From Alphaproteobacteria bacterium (GTDB lineage Bacteria; Pseudomonadota; Alphaproteobacteria; Micropepsales; Micropepsaceae), in contig JAGWZW010000003.1 of the NCBI GenBank assembly GCA_018971835.1, positions 19,123-83,122 of the forward strand: a stretch of 64,000 nucleotides of DNA. The letters run 5' to 3'. Positions 10,013-18,899 of the stretch are shown here, piece by piece. Within the stretch, counting starts at the first letter, position 1. Each line of letters begins with the position of its first letter. The notes below the pieces were generated by a model, which was not told where the DNA came from, did not search any database, and worked only from the letters and a program-made list of their open reading frames with translations. The translations under genes were made by a program, and so were the position numbers.

Positions 10013-10861
10013 ATGACGGCGTTCCTGAAAATGCACGGATTGGGCAATGATTTCGCGGTGTTCGACGCGCGGGCGAGCGGTCTTGCGCTCGATCCGGCCG
10101 TCGCACGCGCCATCGCCGACCGGCGCACCGGTGTCGGTTGCGATCAGGTGATTGTGATCGGCCGGCCCCAGAAAAGCGACCACGGCGCCGATGCCCGGAT
10201 GCGCATCTTCAACGCCGACGGCGGCGAGGTGGAAAGCTGCGGCAATGCCGCGCGCTGCGTCGCCCGCCTGCTGATGGAAGAGGCGGACCGCGACACGGTC
10301 TCCATTGCCACGCTGGGCGGGCCGCTGCTGTGCTTCGATGCCGGCGGCGGGCTCGTCACCGTGGACATGGGCGCGCCGGAATTCACGTGGCAGAAGATTC
10401 CGCTGGCCGAGGCCGCCGACACCAACGGCTTTGCCCTCGACGTGGACGGCACGGAATATTTCGTTTCTGCCCTCTCGGTCGGCAATCCGCATGCCGTCGT
10501 CTTCGTCGAGGATGCCGAGATGATCCCGCTGGCCGATATCGGCCCGCGCATCGAGCATCACGCGATGTTTCCCAGGCGCGTGAATGTGGAGTTCGTCAGC
10601 GTGCGATCGCCAGCGCGCCTCAGGATGCGGGTATGGGAGCGCGGCGCGGGCATCACGCGGGCTTGCGGCACCGGGGCCTGCGCCAGCGCGGTGGCGGCGG
10701 CGCGCCGGGGCTTGGCCGGGCGCCAGGTGGAGGTGACGCTGGACGGCGGCACGCTGCATGTCGAATGGCGCGAGAGTGACGGCCACATCCTGATGACCGG
10801 GCCGGCCACGCTTTCCTATCGCGGCGAGGTCGAGCTGCTGGCGCTGGAGGGTGCGCGATGA
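10013..10861 (+). CDS. dapF: Diaminopimelate epimerase
   Basis: This 282-residue PLP-independent racemase converts LL- to meso-diaminopimelate for lysine and peptidoglycan synthesis. The start is MTAFLKMHGLGNDF, typical of DapF. The two catalytic cysteines are in NADGGEVESCGNAARC (near 75) and GITRACGTGACASAVAA (near 218). The open frame extends back to 9749, but the ATG at 10013, with AAGG upstream, fits the family. The stop overlaps mtaB by ATGA. In the leader GGGTACTGG occurs twice (9959-9967 and 9971-9979), followed by the GGCCC-TT-GGGCC hairpin (9979-9990), a possible control element. Confidence 0.97.
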   Translation: MTAFLKMHGLGNDFAVFDARASGLALDPAVARAIADRRTGVGCDQVIVIGRPQKSDHGADARMRIFNADGGEVESCGNAARCVARLLMEEADRDTVSIATLGGPLLCFDAGGGLVTVDMGAPEFTWQKIPLAEAADTNGFALDVDGTEYFVSALSVGNPHAVVFVEDAEMIPLADIGPRIEHHAMFPRRVNVEFVSVRSPARLRMRVWERGAGITRACGTGACASAVAAARRGLAGRQVEVTLDGGTLHVEWRESDGHILMTGPATLSYRGEVELLALEGAR

Positions 10862-12108
10862 GCGCCGAAATCGTGACCTTCGGCTGCCGCCTCAACGCCT
10901 ATGAATCCGAGGCGATGCGCGCCCGCGCCGCTGAGGCGGGCCTCGAAGGCGCGATCATCTTCAATACCTGCGCGGTGACGGGCGAGGCGGTGCGCCAGTC
11001 GCGCCAGGCCATCCGCAAGGCGCGGCGGGCCAATCCGGGCGCGAAGATCATCGTCACCGGCTGCGCGGCGCAGACCGATCCCGCCGCCTATGCCCAGATG
11101 CCGGAAGTGGACCTGGTGCTCGGCAATATCGAGAAACTAGAAACCGGGAGTTATGCCTTCGGCCTCGACGGCGCCGAGCGGGTGCGGGTCAACGACATCA
11201 TGAGCGTGAAGGAAACCGCGGCCCAATTCGTCGATTCCTTCGAGGGCCGCACGCGCGCCTTCCTGCAGGTGCAGAACGGCTGCGACCATCGCTGCACCTT
11301 CTGTATAATCCCTTATGGCCGCGGCAATTCGCGCAGCGTGCCGGTGGGCGCGGTGATCAGCGAGGCGCGGCGGCTGGCGGCGGCGGGCTTTGCCGAACTG
11401 GTGCTGACCGGCGTGGACCTCACGGCCTATGGCGCCGACCTGCCCGGCGCGCCGACCCTGGGGCAGCTGGTGCAAAAAATCCTGAAGCTGGTGCCCGAGC
11501 TGAAGCGCCTGCGTCTTTCTTCCATCGATTCCATTGAGGCGGACGACACATTGATGCGCGCCATTGCGGAGGAGGAACGGCTGATGCCGCATTTTCATCT
11601 CTCCGTGCAGGCCGGCGACGACCTGATCCTCAAGCGCATGAAGCGCCGCCATAGCCGCCGCGACACCATTGAATTTTGTGAAACTGTGCGCGGCCTCAGG
11701 CCCGAGGCCGCCTTCGGTGCCGACCTGATCGCCGCCTTCCCGACCGAAACCGAGGACATGCACCAGAACAGCCTGGCCCTTGTGGACGAAGCCGGGCTCA
11801 CCTATCTCCATGTCTTCCCGTTCAGTCCGCGCCAAGGAACGCCTGCCGCCCGCATGCCGCAATTGTCCCGCCAGACCGTGAAATCCCGCGCTGCCGCGCT
11901 GCGCGCCAAGGGCGACAGCGCACGCGCAACATTCTTCGCCGCGCTCGCCGGCAGCGAGCAGACTTTGCTGGTCGAGGACAACGGGCTCGGTCGCACGCCA
12001 TGTTTTGCGCCGGTCCGGTTCGCGGGCGCGGCGGAAGCGGGCAGCTTCGTCCGCGTACGCATCACCGGCGTGGCGGGCGACCATCTCAGCGGCGAAATCC
12101 TGTCATGA
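10858..12108 (+). CDS. mtaB: tRNA t6A37 methylthiotransferase MtaB
   Basis: A 416-residue radical-SAM methylthiotransferase that adds SCH3 to C2 of t6A37, giving ms2t6A. The N-terminal UPF0004 domain supplies three cluster cysteines (FGCRLN, NTCAV, TGCAAQ at about 10, 38 and 70). The radical-SAM CxxxCxxC is CDHRCTFC at 142-149. The family motif LSSIDSIEAD and the HFHLSVQAGDD strand follow, then PFSPRQGTPAARMP. The C-terminal TRAM domain is short (about 355-416). The gene overlaps dapF and ftsY by 4 bp on each side, so the four genes form a translationally coupled operon. Confidence 0.95.
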   Translation: MSAEIVTFGCRLNAYESEAMRARAAEAGLEGAIIFNTCAVTGEAVRQSRQAIRKARRANPGAKIIVTGCAAQTDPAAYAQMPEVDLVLGNIEKLETGSYAFGLDGAERVRVNDIMSVKETAAQFVDSFEGRTRAFLQVQNGCDHRCTFCIIPYGRGNSRSVPVGAVISEARRLAAAGFAELVLTGVDLTAYGADLPGAPTLGQLVQKILKLVPELKRLRLSSIDSIEADDTLMRAIAEEERLMPHFHLSVQAGDDLILKRMKRRHSRRDTIEFCETVRGLRPEAAFGADLIAAFPTETEDMHQNSLALVDEAGLTYLHVFPFSPRQGTPAARMPQLSRQTVKSRAAALRAKGDSARATFFAALAGSEQTLLVEDNGLGRTPCFAPVRFAGAAEAGSFVRVRITGVAGDHLSGEILS

Positions 12109-13049
12109 GAACCTTCGGAGAAGCCCCGCCGCCGCCCACCCTGTTCGAGCGGCTCAAATCGGGCCTGGCCCGCAGCAGCGGCGCCTTCGGCCAGAACCTC
12201 ACCGCCGTCTTCACCCATAAGAAGCTCGATGCCGAAACCGTGGCCGAACTGGAAGAGGCCCTCATCAAGGGCGATCTGGGCGCCGGGCTGGCGGTGAAAC
12301 TCGCCGCCGCCGTCGCCAAGGGCCGCTACAACAAGGAAATTTCCGAAAGCGAGTTGCGCGCGGTGCTGGCGGCGGAAATCGGCAAGGTTCTGGCCCCGGT
12401 CGAAAAGCCCTTCGCCGTCGATCAGACAAAGAGGCCCTATATCGTGCTGGTGGCCGGCGTAAACGGCACCGGCAAGACCACGACCATCGGCAAGATCGCC
12501 AAGCGCCTTGCCGATGAAGGCCACAAGGTCGTGCTGGCCGCGGGCGACACCTTCCGCGCTGCCGCCATCGAACAGCTTCAGATCTGGGGCCAGCGCACCG
12601 GCGCGGACGTGGTGGCGCGCGCGGCCGGCGCCGATGCGGCAGGCCTTGCCTACGATGCCATCGAGCGCGCACGACAGGTGAACGCCGACGTCGTGCTGAT
12701 CGACACCGCCGGCCGCCTGCAGAACAAGGCCGGGCTGATGGCCGAACTGGAAAAGATGGTGCGTGTCATAAAGAAACTCGATGCGTTTGCGCCGCATTCG
12801 GTGCTGCTGGTGCTTGACGCCACGACCGGGCAGAACGCGATCTCGCAAGTGGAGGCGTTCAGGGCCGCCGTACCGCTCAGCGGCCTGGTCATGACCAAAC
12901 TGGACGGCACGGCCAAGGGCGGCATCCTGGTGGCGTTGGCGGACAAATTCGGCTTGCCCGTGCATTTCATCGGCGTGGGCGAAACCGCTGAAGACCTGCA
13001 GGTCTTTTCCGCCGATGCCTTCGCCCGGGCACTGACGGGGGCAGCATGA
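12105..13049 (+). CDS. ftsY: Signal recognition particle receptor FtsY
   Basis: This 314-residue SRP GTPase is the membrane receptor for Ffh-ribosome complexes. The N domain starts around LFERLKSGLARSSG. The G domain has G1 GVNGTGKTTTIGK (near 120), AGDTFRAAAIEQL, DTAGRLQNK, TKLDGTAKGG and the terminal GVGETAEDLQVF, all FtsY-type. The acidic A domain of enterobacterial FtsY is absent, as usual in alphaproteobacteria. I chose the ATG at 12105, which overlaps the mtaB stop, rather than the open frame back to 12000, whose extra residues lie inside mtaB. Confidence 0.97.
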   Translation: MRTFGEAPPPPTLFERLKSGLARSSGAFGQNLTAVFTHKKLDAETVAELEEALIKGDLGAGLAVKLAAAVAKGRYNKEISESELRAVLAAEIGKVLAPVEKPFAVDQTKRPYIVLVAGVNGTGKTTTIGKIAKRLADEGHKVVLAAGDTFRAAAIEQLQIWGQRTGADVVARAAGADAAGLAYDAIERARQVNADVVLIDTAGRLQNKAGLMAELEKMVRVIKKLDAFAPHSVLLVLDATTGQNAISQVEAFRAAVPLSGLVMTKLDGTAKGGILVALADKFGLPVHFIGVGETAEDLQVFSADAFARALTGAA

Positions 13050-13645
13050 CCCAGAGCGTCAAAAGCCAGAACGCCAAGCCCGCCCCGGCCATCCCGCTGA
13101 TGCGCCTGCTGACCGACCTGGGGCCGCTGATCCTGTTCTTCGCCAGCTTCGAGGTCTATGGGATTTTCGTCGCCACCGCGGCGTTCATGGCGGCCGTGCT
13201 GGTGGCGCTCGGCTTCGGCTACTGGCGGGAACGCAAAGTTCTGCCGATGCCGCTGTTCACCGCCGTTCTGGTGCTGATTTTCGGCGGCCTGACGCTCTAT
13301 CTGAAGAACGACATGTTCATCAAGATGAAGCCCACGGTGCTTTATGCGTTTTTCGGCGTGCTGCTGATCGGCGGATTGTCCTTCAATCGCCTTTTCATCA
13401 AATATGTCTTTGCCCAGGCGTTCGAACTGAGCGAAACGGGCTGGCGCAAACTGACCTGGCGCTGGGGCCTTTTCTTCGTGACGCTGGCAGGCGTCAACGA
13501 AGCGGTGTGGCGCAATTTCTCGACCTCGACCTGGGTGGACTTCAAGGTCTGGGGCATCATGCCTCTGATTTTCCTTTTCGCACTTGCGCAGACGCCGCTG
13601 GTGCTTGCGCATCAGATCGAAGAACGAAGCGACGACGAAAGCTGA
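13046..13645 (+). CDS. yciB: Inner-membrane septation protein A family (YciB/IspZ)
   Basis: This 199-residue polytopic membrane protein matches the YciB/IspZ family. It has RLLTDLGPLILFFASFE in the first helix, the family pattern LTLYLKNDMFIKMKPTVLYA at about 78-97, then LSFNRLFIKYVF and VNEAVWRNFST. About five membrane helices are visible. In E. coli the homologue affects septation and envelope integrity, but its biochemistry is unsettled. Start overlaps the ftsY stop by 4 bp, placing it last in the dapF-mtaB-ftsY-yciB operon. It converges with a Nudix gene 8 bp away. Confidence 0.94.
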   Translation: MTQSVKSQNAKPAPAIPLMRLLTDLGPLILFFASFEVYGIFVATAAFMAAVLVALGFGYWRERKVLPMPLFTAVLVLIFGGLTLYLKNDMFIKMKPTVLYAFFGVLLIGGLSFNRLFIKYVFAQAFELSETGWRKLTWRWGLFFVTLAGVNEAVWRNFSTSTWVDFKVWGIMPLIFLFALAQTPLVLAHQIEERSDDES

Positions 13646-13653
13646 AGCCGCTG

Positions 13654-14193
13654 TCAGACCGGATTCGTGAACGGTTGGAAGACGGTTTGGTCTTTTGTTT
13701 CGCGGTAATGGCGCAGCGCCCAATGCACGCTGGGAAACGCCAGCGTATCCCACGGAATATCGTCCCACGCAAAGAGACGGACCTCCAGGCTTTCCGGCCC
13801 CGGCGCAATCCGGGGCGCGGCCAGCCGCGCGCGATACATCAAATGGACCTGGCTGATGTGCGGCACCGCGTAGACCGCCAGCAATGCGTCCAGGGCGATC
13901 TCGCAACAGGCTTCTTCGCGGGCTTCGCGGCGCGCGCCATCCTCGGGCGCTTCATGTTCCTCGAGAAATCCGGCAGGGAGGGTCCAGTAGTTTTTTCGCG
14001 GTTCGATAGCGCGGCGGCACAACAGGATGTGGCGTTCATGCGTCACGACTGCGCCGACGATGATCTTGGGATTGGTGTAATGGATATGGCCGCATGCGCC
14101 GCAGACGTAACGCTGGACATTGTCCCCGTCTGGAACGCGCAGGGAAAAATGCGGCCCCGGCGGCGGCGGTACGGGATGTTTGCGTTCGCTCAT
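13654..14193 (-). CDS. Nudix hydrolase with N-terminal zinc-ribbon remnant
   Basis: This 179-residue protein contains a Nudix box (residues 75-97) with G75, E81 and the REAREE core that binds Mg2+, so it should hydrolyse a nucleoside diphosphate derivative. The usual glycine near the end of the box is a cysteine here (EEACC). A CxxC pair (YVCGACGHIHYTNPK, 31-34) recalls the zinc ribbon of NADH-pyrophosphatase-like relatives, though no second pair is seen. ATG at 14193 is preferred over an upstream GTG at 14223. The substrate is unknown. Confidence 0.88.
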   Translation of the reverse strand: MSERKHPVPPPPGPHFSLRVPDGDNVQRYVCGACGHIHYTNPKIIVGAVVTHERHILLCRRAIEPRKNYWTLPAGFLEEHEAPEDGARREAREEACCEIALDALLAVYAVPHISQVHLMYRARLAAPRIAPGPESLEVRLFAWDDIPWDTLAFPSVHWALRHYRETKDQTVFQPFTNPV

Positions 14194-14495
14194 TGCGGCG
14201 CCTCTACCCTGCTCTGCACGCACTGCGATAGTTCAAAACCGGTGCAATGTCCAAAATACAGACGAAGGTGGAACGATTTTCGATTCGAACCTGTTGTCGA
14301 AACCCTCATCTCTCGTCTAATCTGCTCCCTGCCGCGGGCAACTCGTGCGTGTGGCAGGGTAAGCCCGGCATTGCATCGGAAGTTTGGAGCGTGTTGCGGC
14401 GGGTGCGGTGCGGGGAATGTTGGCGATCCCGGTCCGGCGTATACGGACGATCGTAAAATCAATTCAGCAAAATTCGATGTGGCAGGGGTTGCTCC
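14194..14495. other. 302-bp intergenic region between Nudix and marR
   Basis: No convincing gene is seen. The stretch from 14224 to 14340 is less GC-rich than its surroundings. TTTCGA (14278-14283) and TCGAAA (14297-14302) form an inverted repeat that could be an operator. The last 40 bases before marR are AT-rich and probably hold its promoter. Confidence 0.5.
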
Positions 14496-15011
14496 ATGAC
14501 GTTGAAGGGACAGCGCAAGGCGAACGGGGCGCTTGAGTTCGCGACGGCGCCTTCGCATCTCATACGCCGTTGCCAGCAATTTTACGGCGATCTTTATTCG
14601 CGGGAAACCGGCGCACGCGATCTCACCAAGCAGCAATTCACCGTGCTCTGCGCGCTGGAAAACCACGAAGGCACCAGCCAGACTGCGCTTGTGGAGATGA
14701 CGGGTATCGACCGTTCGACGCTGGCGGAAATGGTCCGCCGCATGCTCGAAAAAGGGCTGATCTCGCGCGAGCGCACCGAGGCGGACCAGCGCGCCAATGC
14801 GGTCGCCATCACGCTGGCCGGACGCAAGGCGCTGCGCGCAGCGCGCGCCGCCGCCGACCGCGCGGAGAAAGCCCTGCTCGACGTGCTGCCCGCCACCGAA
14901 CGCACACGCTTCCTCAAATCGCTGGCGGCCATCGCCTCGGCGGCCGACGCCCTGGCCGAGGACGGGCCGCTGCGCCCGCGGCGCAAACCGCTCATCCGGC
15001 GGCGCAGCTAA
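14496..15011 (+). CDS. MarR-family transcriptional regulator
   Basis: A 171-residue winged-helix regulator. The recognition region TALVEMTGIDRSTLAEMVRRM (in two halves, about 66-86) and the wing ISRERTEADQRANAVAITLAG are the MarR signature, with the D-x-R of the wing present. The C-terminal helices (RAAADRAEKALLDVLPATER) form the dimer interface, and a basic tail RPRRKPLIRRRS follows. MarR proteins usually repress themselves and neighbours and release on binding small phenolics or oxidation. No divergent target is adjacent, so its regulon is unknown. Strand context is isolated. Confidence 0.9.
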   Translation: MTLKGQRKANGALEFATAPSHLIRRCQQFYGDLYSRETGARDLTKQQFTVLCALENHEGTSQTALVEMTGIDRSTLAEMVRRMLEKGLISRERTEADQRANAVAITLAGRKALRAARAAADRAEKALLDVLPATERTRFLKSLAAIASAADALAEDGPLRPRRKPLIRRRS

Positions 15012-15021
15012 GTCTCAGCGA

Positions 15022-15228
15022 TCATACACGAATATCAAGCTGCGAACCGGGCCGCGCGGCAGGCGCATAACCGGCGGCCGGCGCGCTTGACGCCGGCGGA
15101 CTGGCGGCCGGCGGGGACGGCTTGGCGTCCGTTTCAAAGCTGGCCGGTGTGAACGCCGTCGGCTTGGCAGCGGCAGCCGCGCGTGGCGGCTGGCTGGCGA
15201 CAAGAAGGTTGGCGGCGCTGATCTGCAT
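15022..15228 (-). CDS. Small Pro/Ala-rich protein, unknown
   Basis: A 68-residue open frame starting MQISAANLLVASQPPR and ending PGSQLDIRV, with a low-complexity Pro/Ala/Ser middle. It lies on the same strand as ccmG, after its stop at 15270, and converges with marR. Coding is supported by its defined, non-repetitive ends and its position in an otherwise empty gap. The Shine-Dalgarno signal is weak. No domain is recognised. It could be spurious. Confidence 0.4.
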   Translation of the reverse strand: MQISAANLLVASQPPRAAAAAKPTAFTPASFETDAKPSPPAASPPASSAPAAGYAPAARPGSQLDIRV

Positions 15229-15269
15229 GCCGCCGAGGATTTCAGATCATGGTTGCCAAAAACTGAAGA

Positions 15270-15812
15270 TCAGCCGTCGGCCTTGGCCTTGGCAATCGCG
15301 GGCAGGATTTCGTTCCGGAGGATTTCCGGCGTCAGCGGGCCGGCATGGCGCAGGCGGATGACACCCTTGCCGTCGATCACGAAAGTTTCGGGCACGCCAT
15401 AGAGGCCGAACTGGATGCCGACGCTGCCGCTTTCATCCAGCCCCACGCGCATGAACGGATTGCCGACATCGGCCAGGAAGGCACGCGCATTCTCGGGCGT
15501 GTCCTTGTAGACCATGCCGTAGAAGTCCACGCCCGGGATATGGGCAAGATCGGGCAGTACCGGCGCCTCGTCGCGACAGGGAATGCACCAGGAGGCGAAA
15601 GCGTTCAGCACCGTGACATGGCCGCCCGCCAGATCGGCCGGCCCGAAGCCCTTGTCGCCCGGATTGAGCGGCGGAACGGTGACGGCCGGCGCCGGCTTAT
15701 TGATGAGCACCGACGGCAGTTCCCCCGGTGGCGGCGCCAGCAAACCGCGATAGAGCATGACGGCGAGCGCCCCGAAGAGCAGGACCGGAATGATGAAAAT
15801 AAGCCGTTTCAC
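15270..15812 (-). CDS. ccmG: Thiol:disulfide interchange protein CcmG/DsbE
   Basis: This 180-residue membrane-anchored thioredoxin reduces apocytochrome c haem-binding cysteines in the periplasm. A single N-terminal helix (RLIFIIPVLLFGALAVMLY) is followed by the thioredoxin fold, with active CxxC in FASWCIPCRDEAP (C76, C79) and the cis-Pro region GVPETFVIDGKG. GTG at 15812 overlaps the ccmD stop (GTGA), deciding the start. It is the last of the ccmABCDG run; ccmE, F and H are not in the window. Confidence 0.95.
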   Translation of the reverse strand: MKRLIFIIPVLLFGALAVMLYRGLLAPPPGELPSVLINKPAPAVTVPPLNPGDKGFGPADLAGGHVTVLNAFASWCIPCRDEAPVLPDLAHIPGVDFYGMVYKDTPENARAFLADVGNPFMRVGLDESGSVGIQFGLYGVPETFVIDGKGVIRLRHAGPLTPEILRNEILPAIAKAKADG

Positions 15813-15982
15813 TTTTTCGCGTCCTTCAGGCCTTCGAGCAGCGTGAGGGCCGCGCGCGTGCGGCGGTAGGAATTGAGCGTCACGAATGTGGCCGCCCCGA
15901 TGCCCAGCGCCGAAAGGCCATAGGAAGGCCAGACGAAGGCCGCATAGCCGCCCATCGCAAAAAACGCCGCCACACCGCTCAT
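15809..15982 (-). CDS. ccmD: Haem exporter protein CcmD
   Basis: A 57-residue single-span protein. It has one membrane helix (AAFVWPSYGLSALGIGAATF) followed by a basic cytoplasmic tail, exactly the CcmD layout, and the GGYAAFVWPSYG motif is typical. CcmD helps release holo-CcmE from the CcmABC complex. It overlaps ccmC by 4 bp upstream and ccmG by 4 bp downstream. It is easily missed because of its length. Confidence 0.92.
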   Translation of the reverse strand: MSGVAAFFAMGGYAAFVWPSYGLSALGIGAATFVTLNSYRRTRAALTLLEGLKDAKK

Positions 15983-16695
15983 AACCCGCCCCCCTGCAAT
16001 TGCAGCGCGCGGGCCCGCCGCGCCAGGATCTCGGTACGGATGCGTACCATCCACAGCGCCCCGAACAGGAACACATAACCCGCCATCATCAGCATCAGCG
16101 GCCACAGGAACACCGGCGCGATCTTGCCGGTGAAGATGCTCTCGCCCTGATGCAGGGTGTTCCACCACTGCACCGAGAAATAGATGATCGGCAGATCGAC
16201 CACGCCCACCAGCGCCAGGATGGCGGCGGCGCGGGCGGCCCGCGTCTCGTCCTCGATGGCGTTCCACAGCGCCATGTAGCCGAGATAGAGGAAGAACAGG
16301 ATGAGGAACGAGGTCAGCCGCGCGTCCCAGACCCAGTAAGTGCCCCACATCGGCTTGCCCCATAGCGAGCCGGTAATCAGCGCCAGCGCCGTGAACAGCG
16401 CGCCCAGCGGCGCCGCCGACTTGGCCGCCACGTCGGCCAGCGGATGGCGGTTGACCAGGCCCAGCAGCGAGGCCACGCCCATCACGCCATAGGCCATCTC
16501 CCCCACCAGCGCCGCCGGCACATGGATGAACATGATCTTGACGGTGGTGCCCTGCTGGTAGTCCGGCGGCACGCCGAAGAAGGTCAGATAGAGGCCCGAT
16601 GCCAGCGTGAGGACGGCCGCGGCCCAGAACCAGGGCAGGAGTTTCTCGCTGAGGGCGAGGAACCGCTTCGGATTGGCGAGCTCGAAGATGTTCAT
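15979..16695 (-). CDS. ccmC: Haem exporter/ligase protein CcmC
   Basis: This 238-residue protein has six predicted membrane helices. The tryptophan-rich periplasmic motif GTYWVWDARLTS at about residues 115-126 presents haem to CcmE. Flanking histidines for axial ligation are in KIMFIHVPAA and WWNTLHQGES. ATG at 16695, with AGAGG upstream, gives the conserved start MNIFELANPKRF; the frame is open to 16731. It is separated from ccmB by 60 bp and overlaps ccmD. Confidence 0.96.
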   Translation of the reverse strand: MNIFELANPKRFLALSEKLLPWFWAAAVLTLASGLYLTFFGVPPDYQQGTTVKIMFIHVPAALVGEMAYGVMGVASLLGLVNRHPLADVAAKSAAPLGALFTALALITGSLWGKPMWGTYWVWDARLTSFLILFFLYLGYMALWNAIEDETRAARAAAILALVGVVDLPIIYFSVQWWNTLHQGESIFTGKIAPVFLWPLMLMMAGYVFLFGALWMVRIRTEILARRARALQLQGGGL

Positions 16696-16755
16696 GGCGC
16701 CTCTGATGCCCTGTCCGCTGCGCAGTCGCAAGCGGCACGATGTCCGTATTTTTCC

Positions 16756-17421
16756 CTATCCCGCGAGGTTGAGACGCACGGACGCGGCCGCAGCAAAGGG
16801 CGACAGCACCACCGCTGCAAGTGAAAAGGCCGACAGCAACCACATCGCGCCGTTGGCAAGCCCGTCCAGCGCCGCCGACACCGCCCCCGCCCCGAAGATC
16901 ACGGCTGGTGCCAGGAGCGGCAGGATCAGCAGCGGCAGGATCAGCCCCCCGCGCCGCACAGACATGGTCAGCCCCGCCCCCACCGCGCCGATGGCGCTGG
17001 CGGCCGGCGTGCCGATGGCCAGCGACAGGATCAGCGGCACATAGCCGGGTTGGGGAATGTTGAAGAGAAGTGCCAAGAGCGGCGAGAGCAGCGTCAAGGG
17101 CAGGCCCGTGGTCAGCCAGTGGGCCACGATCTTGGCAAAGGCCGAGGTTTCCAGGCCGATGGGCGAAATCGCCATCAGGTCCAGGCTGCCGTCCTCGAAA
17201 TCGGCCTGGAACAGCCGGTCGAGCGAGAGCAGCGCCGCCAGGATGGCCGACACCCAGAGCACGCCGCCGGCAATGCGGCCCAGGAGCTTGAGATCGGCGC
17301 CGACACCCAGCGGCACCAGCGCCGCCACCGCGGCGAAGAAGGCCAGCGCCAGCATCGCCCCGCCGCCCGCGCGCGTGGCGAGGCGGACGTCACGGGCCAG
17401 CAGGGCATAGAAGGAACTCAT
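16756..17421 (-). CDS. ccmB: Haem exporter protein CcmB
   Basis: A 221-residue protein with six membrane helices, the permease partner of CcmA in the haem-handling ABC complex. LLSLDRLFQADFEDGSLD at about residues 63-80 and the KIVAHWLTTGLPLTLLSPLL segment are family hallmarks, and the length is standard. It overlaps ccmA by 4 bp, so stoichiometric translation is expected. Confidence 0.95.
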   Translation of the reverse strand: MSSFYALLARDVRLATRAGGGAMLALAFFAAVAALVPLGVGADLKLLGRIAGGVLWVSAILAALLSLDRLFQADFEDGSLDLMAISPIGLETSAFAKIVAHWLTTGLPLTLLSPLLALLFNIPQPGYVPLILSLAIGTPAASAIGAVGAGLTMSVRRGGLILPLLILPLLAPAVIFGAGAVSAALDGLANGAMWLLSAFSLAAVVLSPFAAAASVRLNLAG

Positions 17422-18041
17422 AGCGCCCCCAGCATCAGCTTGCGGCAGTCGAGGCCGAGCGACTCATGCGTGGCCGCGATCACCATGCCGCCTTCGGCGC
17501 AATGGGCGGTAATCATGTCGGCCACCAGCTTCTTGGCGTTCACGTCCAGCGCGGCCAGCGGCTCGTCGAGCAGCCAGAGCGGCCGGCCGGAGAGCTTGAG
17601 CCGCGCCAGCGCCAGCCGCTTCTTCATGCCGGCGGAGAGATATTGCCCCGGCAGGTCGCGCGCCCGCAGCAGCCCCACGCCCTCCAGCGCCTTGGGGATG
17701 TCGCAGGGCTTGCCGTAATAGCCGGCGTAGAAGGCCAGCGTCTCGGAGGTGGTGAGCTGGGGCTTGACGCCGTCCTGATGGCCGAGCCAGCCGATCTGGC
17801 GGCCGCGCTCCTCGGCATCGGTGATCTGTTCACCCGCTTTGGTGGTGAGCGTGATGGTGCCCGTCAGCGGCGTGAGGTAGCTGCCCAGCATCCGCAGCAG
17901 CGAGGTCTTGCCAGCGCCATTGGGGCCCTCGAGCGACAGCGCCTCGCCCGCCTCGAGACGGAAATCGAGGTCGCGGAAGACCGGGCGGCCGCCGCGCGCG
18001 CAGGCGAGCCCCGCCGCTTCAAGGGAAGTAATATCGGTCAC
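17418..18041 (-). CDS. ccmA: Haem exporter ATP-binding protein CcmA
   Basis: A 207-residue ABC ATPase that powers release of holo-CcmE. Walker A is GPNGAGKTS (39-47), the Q-loop region is WLGHQDGVKPQLT, the signature is LSAGMKKRLALARL, Walker B is LWLLDEPLAALD, and the H-loop is ATHESLG. The LSAGxKKR form is the CcmA type rather than LSGGQ. The start lies only 3 bp after the phaB stop, implying that the ccm genes may be transcribed from the pha promoter. Confidence 0.96.
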   Translation of the reverse strand: MTDITSLEAAGLACARGGRPVFRDLDFRLEAGEALSLEGPNGAGKTSLLRMLGSYLTPLTGTITLTTKAGEQITDAEERGRQIGWLGHQDGVKPQLTTSETLAFYAGYYGKPCDIPKALEGVGLLRARDLPGQYLSAGMKKRLALARLKLSGRPLWLLDEPLAALDVNAKKLVADMITAHCAEGGMVIAATHESLGLDCRKLMLGAL

Positions 18042-18044
18042 GTC

Positions 18045-18767
18045 TCAATACATATGCTGGCCGCCGTTGATCGACATCGTCGATCCGGTGACGAAACCGG
18101 CCTCGTCGGCAGAGAGGAAAAGAACGCCGCGGGCGATTTCCGCGGCCTTGCCCAGCCGGCCCACGGGAATCTTGGCCACGATCTTCTCCAGCACCTGCGG
18201 GGGGACGGCTGCCACCATGTCGGTATCGATATAGCCCGGCGCGATGGCGTTGACCGTGATGCCCTTCGACGCACCCTCCTGCGCCAGGGCCTTGGTGAAG
18301 CCGTGGATGCCCGATTTGGCTGCGGCATAGTTGACCTGGCCGTACTGGCCGGCCTGGCCGTTGATCGAGCCGATATTGACGATGCGGCCGAAGCCGCGCT
18401 CAAGCATGCTGTCCCACACCGCCTTGCACATGTTGAAGCAGCCGCCGAGATTGACGTCTACCACCTCATCCCAACCGGCGCGGGTCATGCGCTTCATGGT
18501 GGCGTCGCGGGTGATGCCGGCATTGTTGACGACAATGTCCACCGGCCCGAGTTCGGCCACCACCTGGGCGACACCCTTCAGGCAACTCTCGTAATTGGCC
18601 ACATCCCACTTGTAGGAGGCGATGCCGGTGCGCTGGCTGAATTCCCGGGCGCGCTCCTCATTGCCCGCATAATTGGCGGCCACCTTGTATCCGGCATCGC
18701 GCAGGGCCACCGAAACGGCCTCGCCAATCCCCCGTGTTCCGCCCGTGACAATTGCAACCCGTGCCAT
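18045..18767 (-). CDS. phaB: Acetoacetyl-CoA reductase
   Basis: This 240-residue SDR reduces acetoacetyl-CoA to (R)-3-hydroxybutyryl-CoA with NADPH, the second step of PHB synthesis. It has the TGGTRGIG cofactor loop, NNAG, the Ser in [11 protein letters not shown], and catalytic Tyr147 and Lys151 in [30 protein letters not shown] is characteristic of PhaB as opposed to FabG. The ATG at 18767 follows AGAGGG well; a TTG two codons upstream is possible. It lies 126 bp after phaA on the same strand and abuts ccmA. Confidence 0.95.
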   Translation of the reverse strand: MARVAIVTGGTRGIGEAVSVALRDAGYKVAANYAGNEERAREFSQRTGIASYKWDVANYESCLKGVAQVVAELGPVDIVVNNAGITRDATMKRMTRAGWDEVVDVNLGGCFNMCKAVWDSMLERGFGRIVNIGSINGQAGQYGQVNYAAAKSGIHGFTKALAQEGASKGITVNAIAPGYIDTDMVAAVPPQVLEKIVAKIPVGRLGKAAEIARGVLFLSADEAGFVTGSTMSINGGQHMY

Positions 18768-18899
18768 TTCCAATCCCTCTCTCGATTCTCTTGAACGATA
18801 CGATCAAAATGCGGCTGGCCGGCCGCATTTCCTTGCGCGACCAGTCCAGCCTATCTTTCTTCCGCCCGTCAATACGACTTGGGGACTATCGGCGTGGAA

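Noticed and set aside
13507-14499. 330-codon plus-strand frame
   Set aside because: It overlaps the end of yciB and runs antisense to the Nudix gene, which has a clear motif.
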